This document shows positions 5,853 through 9,502 of a stretch of DNA of 9,502 nt, piece by piece. Where the stretch lies: NCBI GenBank assembly GCA_039798685.1, contig JBDKFM010000051.1, positions 1-9,502 of the forward strand, in the 5' to 3' direction. The notes under the pieces are model-generated. The model was not told the DNA's origin and searched no databases. It saw only the letters and a program-made list of their open reading frames with translations. A program made the position numbers and the translations under genes. The DNA comes from JACPGQ01 sp039798685 (lineage in GTDB: Bacteria > Patescibacteriota > Microgenomatia > Levybacterales > UBA12049). Numbering within the stretch: position 1 is the first letter of the stretch; each line of letters opens with the position of its first letter.

Positions 5853-6897
5853 GGTATGGGTTCCACATGGCGCCGGTCGCTGACTGTACGCTGTCTGCGC
5901 CTGCCTCACGATAGAGGAAGTAATCATCTGCTGTCATCACTCCTCCTATACCGATAATTTCGAAATTATATTTATGTTTTTTTCGAATGTCGAAAAGTTT
6001 TCTTGTCATGTCTAACCCTGCCCATTGTATTCCTGCCCCGCAGATGCCACTTTTCATCCGATTTTCTCCCGGAAGTGCCTGTTTACCTTGCTCGTTAACC
6101 ACTTCAACTTGAAGCGTGTTAATTGCAGCAACACCTTGTGCATATCTGGATGCAATGTTTGCCAGACGTGCGAGTTCATCTTCATTTTGATAGTAGCCGA
6201 CTTTCAAGATCAGCGGTGTATCGCCAATTCTCTGACGAATTTCTTTACATACTGCTTCTGTCGCATCGAGATTGAAACAAACGAGTCCTTCGTTTCCGAT
6301 ATTGGGACAGGAAAGGTTTGCTTCAAGGACTTTTGTCCCTGTCTCTTTTGAGAGTGACGCGGCATCAGCGAAGTCATTTATAAATTCTGTCTGTGTCTGA
6401 TTTGGCCGTACGGTGCCCATAAAGCTGAGAATCATAAGCTGGCCGTCACTTGCATAAGAAAGTGCTTTTACCACGTCTTCCTGCCATTCCTGCGGGGTTC
6501 TGGACGGAACTCCAAATGAGTTTGTGATACTGAAAGTGGTCGGATCAGAAGAATAATGGTCACTTGCGGTGAGACGGGGTGTGGTCTCCGGATGAAGTTC
6601 ATCTCCATCAATTATAACCGGAAGAACATTTGGAAAAGGGTGACATGGAAATGCAGCTGCACGAACAGTTTTGTACGTTGAGACATCAAACCCCCACTCA
6701 AATGCAGCTTTCATGTATGTGCTGTTCAAAAGTGGACCGGGTGGAATTCCGAACGGAAGTCTCACATCAAACCCGATATGGCGCTGTGTCGAAAGTGCTT
6801 TTCTCGCAGGTGGTTTCTCAGGAGAGCGGAGAATAGGGGGGCCATTTTTATAATTTTCTTCGTAGCTAAGTGCTGGATCGTAAAAGGCCGGCTGCAT
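5824..6897 (-). CDS. pyrD: Dihydroorotate dehydrogenase, divergent class-1-like
   Basis: A 357-residue FMN enzyme oxidising dihydroorotate to orotate. Residues equivalent to the Lactococcus class 1A enzyme can be followed: K76 (TYKTVR), N126 in 'NSFG', N194 and catalytic-base C197 in 'NLSCPN', K232 in 'LKVGYY', N260 in 'INT', and FMN-phosphate glycines in 'IGGVMTADD' and 'SATGAMW'. Cysteine rather than serine as the base points to class 1, not the membrane quinone-linked class 2. The protein is about 45 residues longer than class 1A enzymes, with an extra N-terminus containing 'FYDPALSYEENY'. No PyrK electron-transfer partner gene is present, so the electron acceptor is unclear. The ATG at 6895-6897, 9 bases after the atpC stop, is preferred to a TTG two codons upstream. 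There is no Shine-Dalgarno. Confidence 0.9.
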   Translation of the reverse strand: MQPAFYDPALSYEENYKNGPPILRSPEKPPARKALSTQRHIGFDVRLPFGIPPGPLLNSTYMKAAFEWGFDVSTYKTVRAAAFPCHPFPNVLPVIIDGDELHPETTPRLTASDHYSSDPTTFSITNSFGVPSRTPQEWQEDVVKALSYASDGQLMILSFMGTVRPNQTQTEFINDFADAASLSKETGTKVLEANLSCPNIGNEGLVCFNLDATEAVCKEIRQRIGDTPLILKVGYYQNEDELARLANIASRYAQGVAAINTLQVEVVNEQGKQALPGENRMKSGICGAGIQWAGLDMTRKLFDIRKKHKYNFEIIGIGGVMTADDYFLYREAGADSVQSATGAMWNPYLANEIAEKV

Positions 6898-6905
6898 ATA
6901 CAATG

Positions 6906-6935
6906 ATTATACTCTTTGTTTTTTTCGTTTGTTCG
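6906..6935 (-). promoter_or_regulatory. Possible internal promoter before pyrD
   Basis: A perfect TATAAT (6906-6911, minus strand) spans the atpC stop codon and ends 8 bases before the pyrD ATG. The best -35 is only CGAACA (6930-6935, three of six, 18-base spacer), across an A-rich spacer. It could give pyrD, pyrF and pyrE expression independent of the ATP synthase genes, but the weak -35 leaves this uncertain. Confidence 0.3.
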
Positions 6936-7323
6936 CGACCTGTAGCTCAAGGATAGAACGTCTTAGCTCTCCCTCAGCAAGTGCGAGATCACGGTCGGAT
7001 ATCGCCTCTTCTTTTTTCTTTAACACCTCCTGGGCGCGATCACGTGCCTTTAGAGCTTTGTCTACTTCAATTTCATGTGAGCGGACCGCATAATCAGCGA
7101 GTAGTGTAATTTTATTATCGCTTACCTCAAGAAATCCTCCCGTGACAGCCAAAAACTCTTCTTTACCATTTATTTTTACAATCATTTCACCTGGGAGTAC
7201 CTTTGTGAGAAGTTGTGCGTGATGAGGGAGAATTGCAATCTGTCCTTTCGGTGTCTGTACGAGGAGTTCGTCAATCTCTTGTGTGAGAATTACTTTTTCT
7301 GGAGTAACAAGTTCAAAATGCAT
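6907..7323 (-). CDS. atpC: F1 ATP synthase epsilon subunit
   Basis: A 138-residue subunit of the F1 central stalk that couples gamma rotation to the c-ring and can inhibit ATP hydrolysis. The N-terminal beta-sandwich shows family landmarks 'GQIAILPHHAQL' (27-38) and 'AVTGGFLEVSDNKITLLAD' (59-77). A charged two-helix C-terminal domain runs from about 85 to 133, ending in 'ELRRSILELQVANKRKK'. The C-terminal helices are two residues shorter in the first helix than the Bacillus PS3 protein and do not clearly keep its ATP-binding I-D-x-x-R-A pattern, so ATP-controlled inhibition cannot be assumed. It starts 2 bases after the atpD stop, without a Shine-Dalgarno, consistent with coupled translation. 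Confidence 0.96.
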   Translation of the reverse strand: MHFELVTPEKVILTQEIDELLVQTPKGQIAILPHHAQLLTKVLPGEMIVKINGKEEFLAVTGGFLEVSDNKITLLADYAVRSHEIEVDKALKARDRAQEVLKKKEEAISDRDLALAEGELRRSILELQVANKRKKQRV

Positions 7324-7325
7324 GA

Positions 7326-8729
7326 TTATTTTGCGTTTTTGACTACTTCGTCTATGCCGCCCATCATGTAAAATGCCTGTTCGGGAAGGTTGTCGTGTTT
7401 TCCTTCGAGGATTTCTTTGAATCCTTTGACTGTATCGGCAATCTTTACGTACTTCCCTGGCTGTCCGGTAAAGATTTCTGCAACGAACATCGGCTGACTT
7501 AGGAAACGCTGGATTCTTCTCGCGCGTCCGACGATTTGTTTGTCTTCATCAGAGAGCTCATCAATTCCGAGAATTGCAATGATATCCTGAAGATCCTTGT
7601 ACCTCTGTAGTACGCGCTGCACGCCACGAGCAACGTCATAGTGATCCTGTCCGACGATATTCGGATCAAGAATTCGTGATGTTGAGGTGAGGGGATCTAC
7701 CGCTGGATAAATTCCCTGTTCCGCAATTGAGCGCTCAAGTGTAATTGTTGAGTCAAGATGCGAGAAGATTGTTGCGGGTGCAGGATCCGTGTAATCATCT
7801 GCCGGAACGTATACTGCCTGTACGGATGTGATTGACCCCTTTTTTGTAGATGTGATCCTCTCCTGTAGACTACCAATTTCTGATGCAAGTGTCGGCTGGT
7901 ATCCCACTGCAGATGGCATGCGTCCGAGAAGCGCAGATACCTCTGATCCGGCCTGAGCGAAACGGAAAACATTATCGATAAAGAGAAGTACGTCTTCTTT
8001 CTTATCATCGCGGAAATACTCAGCCATGGTAAGTGCGGTAAGCGCGACGCGAAGTCTGTTTGCGGGAGGCTCATTCATCTGTCCGTATACCATGACCGTT
8101 TTATCCATAACTTTTGCTTCAAGCATTTCGAGCCAAAGATCTGTTCCTTCGCGTGTTCTTTCTCCTACACCGGCAAAAACAGAGTGTCCTTTGTGAACTG
8201 TCGCAATGTTTCTGATCAGCTCTTTTACGATAACTGTTTTTCCGACACCTGCCCCTCCGAATACGGCGACCTTTCCTCCTTTTGTGAAAGGTGCGATAAG
8301 GTCAATGACCTTTATGCCAGTTTCGAGAATCTGCGGTTTTGTCTCCTGATCAGCGAGTGATGGGGGAGATTTATGGATCGGATCAAATCGAGTACCTTTC
8401 TCCTCAAATTTTTTACCGTCAATCGGGTCACCAAGCACGTTAAATATTCTTCCGAGCGTTTTTTCTCCAACCGGAACACTGATAGGCGCATGAGTTCTGT
8501 TGACCACTGTTCCTCTGGAGAGTCCGTCAGTTGAACCAAAGGCGAGTGCTTTTACTTCATGATTTCCTGTCTCAAACTGAACCTCAAGAGTAAGCTTGGA
8601 CTTGTCAGGCATGTTGACAAAAAGCGCCTCGGTAATTGAGGGAACTTCATTCTCAAAATATATATCTACCACAGGTCCGGCTACTCTTACGATAACTCCT
8701 GTGTCTTTTTTTGATGTTTTTTCTGCCAT
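7326..8729 (-). CDS. atpD: F1 ATP synthase beta subunit (catalytic)
   Basis: A 467-residue catalytic subunit that makes or hydrolyses ATP at the alpha/beta interface. Everything expected is present: Walker A GGAGVGKT (158-165), catalytic E190 with R191 in 'GVGERTREG', 'MNEPPANRLRVALTALTMAEYFRD' core (key 'MNEPP' at 218-222), Walker B 'LLFIDN' (248-253), 'VPADDYTDPAPAT' (308-320), the adenine-stacking Y341 in 'GIYPAVDP', and the lever motif DELSDEDK (390-397), a conservative form of DELSEED. Length and ends are normal. It starts 4 bases after the atpG stop with no visible Shine-Dalgarno. Whether the enzyme works with H+ or Na+ cannot be told here, since the c subunit lies outside the window. 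Confidence 0.99.
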   Translation of the reverse strand: MAEKTSKKDTGVIVRVAGPVVDIYFENEVPSITEALFVNMPDKSKLTLEVQFETGNHEVKALAFGSTDGLSRGTVVNRTHAPISVPVGEKTLGRIFNVLGDPIDGKKFEEKGTRFDPIHKSPPSLADQETKPQILETGIKVIDLIAPFTKGGKVAVFGGAGVGKTVIVKELIRNIATVHKGHSVFAGVGERTREGTDLWLEMLEAKVMDKTVMVYGQMNEPPANRLRVALTALTMAEYFRDDKKEDVLLFIDNVFRFAQAGSEVSALLGRMPSAVGYQPTLASEIGSLQERITSTKKGSITSVQAVYVPADDYTDPAPATIFSHLDSTITLERSIAEQGIYPAVDPLTSTSRILDPNIVGQDHYDVARGVQRVLQRYKDLQDIIAILGIDELSDEDKQIVGRARRIQRFLSQPMFVAEIFTGQPGKYVKIADTVKGFKEILEGKHDNLPEQAFYMMGGIDEVVKNAK

Positions 8730-8733
8730 AGTG

Positions 8734-9502
8734 TTATTGTTCGTTTTGCATCGCTCCCGACGTCAGGTCGAGAATCTCACTTGTGATTTTTGCCTGCCTT
8801 GTTTTGTTGTACTCAAGTTTGAGTGTGTCTATTATATCATTTGCGTTGTCAGTTGCATTCTTCATCGCGATCATTCGTGCGCCCTGTTCAGATGCAAAGC
8901 TTTCGAGTAGGTATTGATAGAGTGACATCTCAAGATAGTGTCTGAGCAGATCAGGAAGTATCTCATTTGCTGACGGCTCAAATAGGTATGACGCATTGGT
9001 ATCATTATTTTCGGTTTGTGCAAGGGAGATCGGGAGAAGTGTTGCGACTTCGGGAGTTTGTGAAAAGATACTCGAGAAATTCGTGAAGATCACTTTGACA
9101 GAGTCTACTTTTTTTCCGAGATAGTATTCGTCAATAATTTTGGAGATCGGGTACACCATATCGAACCTCGGAGTCGTCGTGCCAAATGAGAAAGTTGCAA
9201 GAACCTCTTTGCTGAATGATGCAACGCGGGTTTCCATCTTTTTCCCAATTACCACATATGAGCTTTCTGCATTGTTTTTTTGATATCGGAGAAATTCACG
9301 AAGTAGATTTGAGATCAATCCGCCACAAAGACCTTTATCAGGTGAGAGGACGATGACAAGTGTTTTTCCTGTCATTGCATCGGTTCCCATGTAGGGATGA
9401 AGCGTTTTATTTTCGGCTTTACTGATCACAGTCTGATTTAATTCCATAAGTTTTTTTACATATGGTCTTCCGGCAAGAGTTGCATTTTGCGCCTTTTTAA
9501 AT
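8734..9502 (-). CDS. atpG: F1 ATP synthase gamma subunit, 5' end outside the window
   Basis: The rotating central-stalk subunit of F1. The frame remains open to the window edge: before the ATG at 9447 it reads KKAQNATLAGRPYVKKL, which lines up with the 'RKSQDRMAASRPYAETM' region of E. coli gamma, so that ATG is internal and about 30 N-terminal residues are missing. About 255 residues are visible. Conserved marks are 'SPDKGLCGGLISNLLREF' (after the ATG, 33-50) and the C-terminal helix 'EQGARMIAMKNATDNAND' followed by 'YNKTRQAKITSEILDLTSGA', the foot that turns inside the alpha3beta3 ring. Gene order gamma-beta-epsilon is the usual bacterial one; alpha is expected just upstream. Confidence 0.97.
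   Translation of the reverse strand, partial: FKKAQNATLAGRPYVKKLMELNQTVISKAENKTLHPYMGTDAMTGKTLVIVLSPDKGLCGGLISNLLREFLRYQKNNAESSYVVIGKKMETRVASFSKEVLATFSFGTTTPRFDMVYPISKIIDEYYLGKKVDSVKVIFTNFSSIFSQTPEVATLLPISLAQTENNDTNASYLFEPSANEILPDLLRHYLEMSLYQYLLESFASEQGARMIAMKNATDNANDIIDTLKLEYNKTRQAKITSEILDLTSGAMQNEQ

Noticed and set aside
5817..5927. N-terminal extension of PyrF (37 residues upstream of ATG 5816)
   Set aside because: It overlaps the conserved end of pyrD in another frame and does not resemble PyrF N-termini; the family start pattern begins at the internal methionine.

Overview
The window looks like a gene-dense, moderately AT-rich bacterial chromosome segment. The most likely source is a Candidate Phyla Radiation (Patescibacteria) genome. 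Reasons: genes are packed with gaps of a few bases or small overlaps; most minus-strand genes lack a Shine-Dalgarno sequence; the PyrD belongs to a divergent class-1-like branch with an N-terminal extension; and single-copy ATP synthase genes run straight into pyrimidine genes. UGA is used as an ordinary stop codon in several genes, which argues against the Gracilibacteria/Absconditabacteria lineages that recode UGA. The exact phylum cannot be settled from the sequence alone.

Layout. Positions 1-3520 (+ strand) carry three overlapping integral-membrane glycan genes: a 5'-truncated GT-C glycosyltransferase, a GT87-type polyprenol-linked-sugar glycosyltransferase, and a Wzy/WaaL-type O-antigen polymerase/ligase. 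Together they look like part of a surface-polysaccharide or glycoprotein locus working with lipid-linked sugars on the outer face of the cytoplasmic membrane. Positions 3498-4208 (- strand) encode a membrane-anchored protein with two Ig-like (glucodextranase-B-like) domains. Its 3' end overlaps the 3' end of the polymerase gene convergently. Positions 4261-4332 (- strand) are a tRNA-Thr(CGU) with its own promoter overlapping the end of pyrE.

Positions 4372-9502 (- strand) form one tight array, in transcription order atpG (5' end outside the window), atpD, atpC, pyrD, pyrF, pyrE. The first three encode the gamma, beta and epsilon subunits of the F1 ATP synthase. The last three encode the final three steps of de novo UMP synthesis: dihydroorotate to orotate to OMP to UMP. 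Spacings run from a 4-base overlap to a 9-base gap, so translational coupling is likely. Promoter-like -10 elements lie 6-8 bases before the ATG of pyrD, pyrF and the Ig-like protein gene, none of which has a Shine-Dalgarno sequence. This raises the possibility of leaderless transcripts. No mobile element, CRISPR array or convincing rho-independent terminator was seen. No stretch over 300 bases is without a gene, and no clearly new multi-gene system was found.
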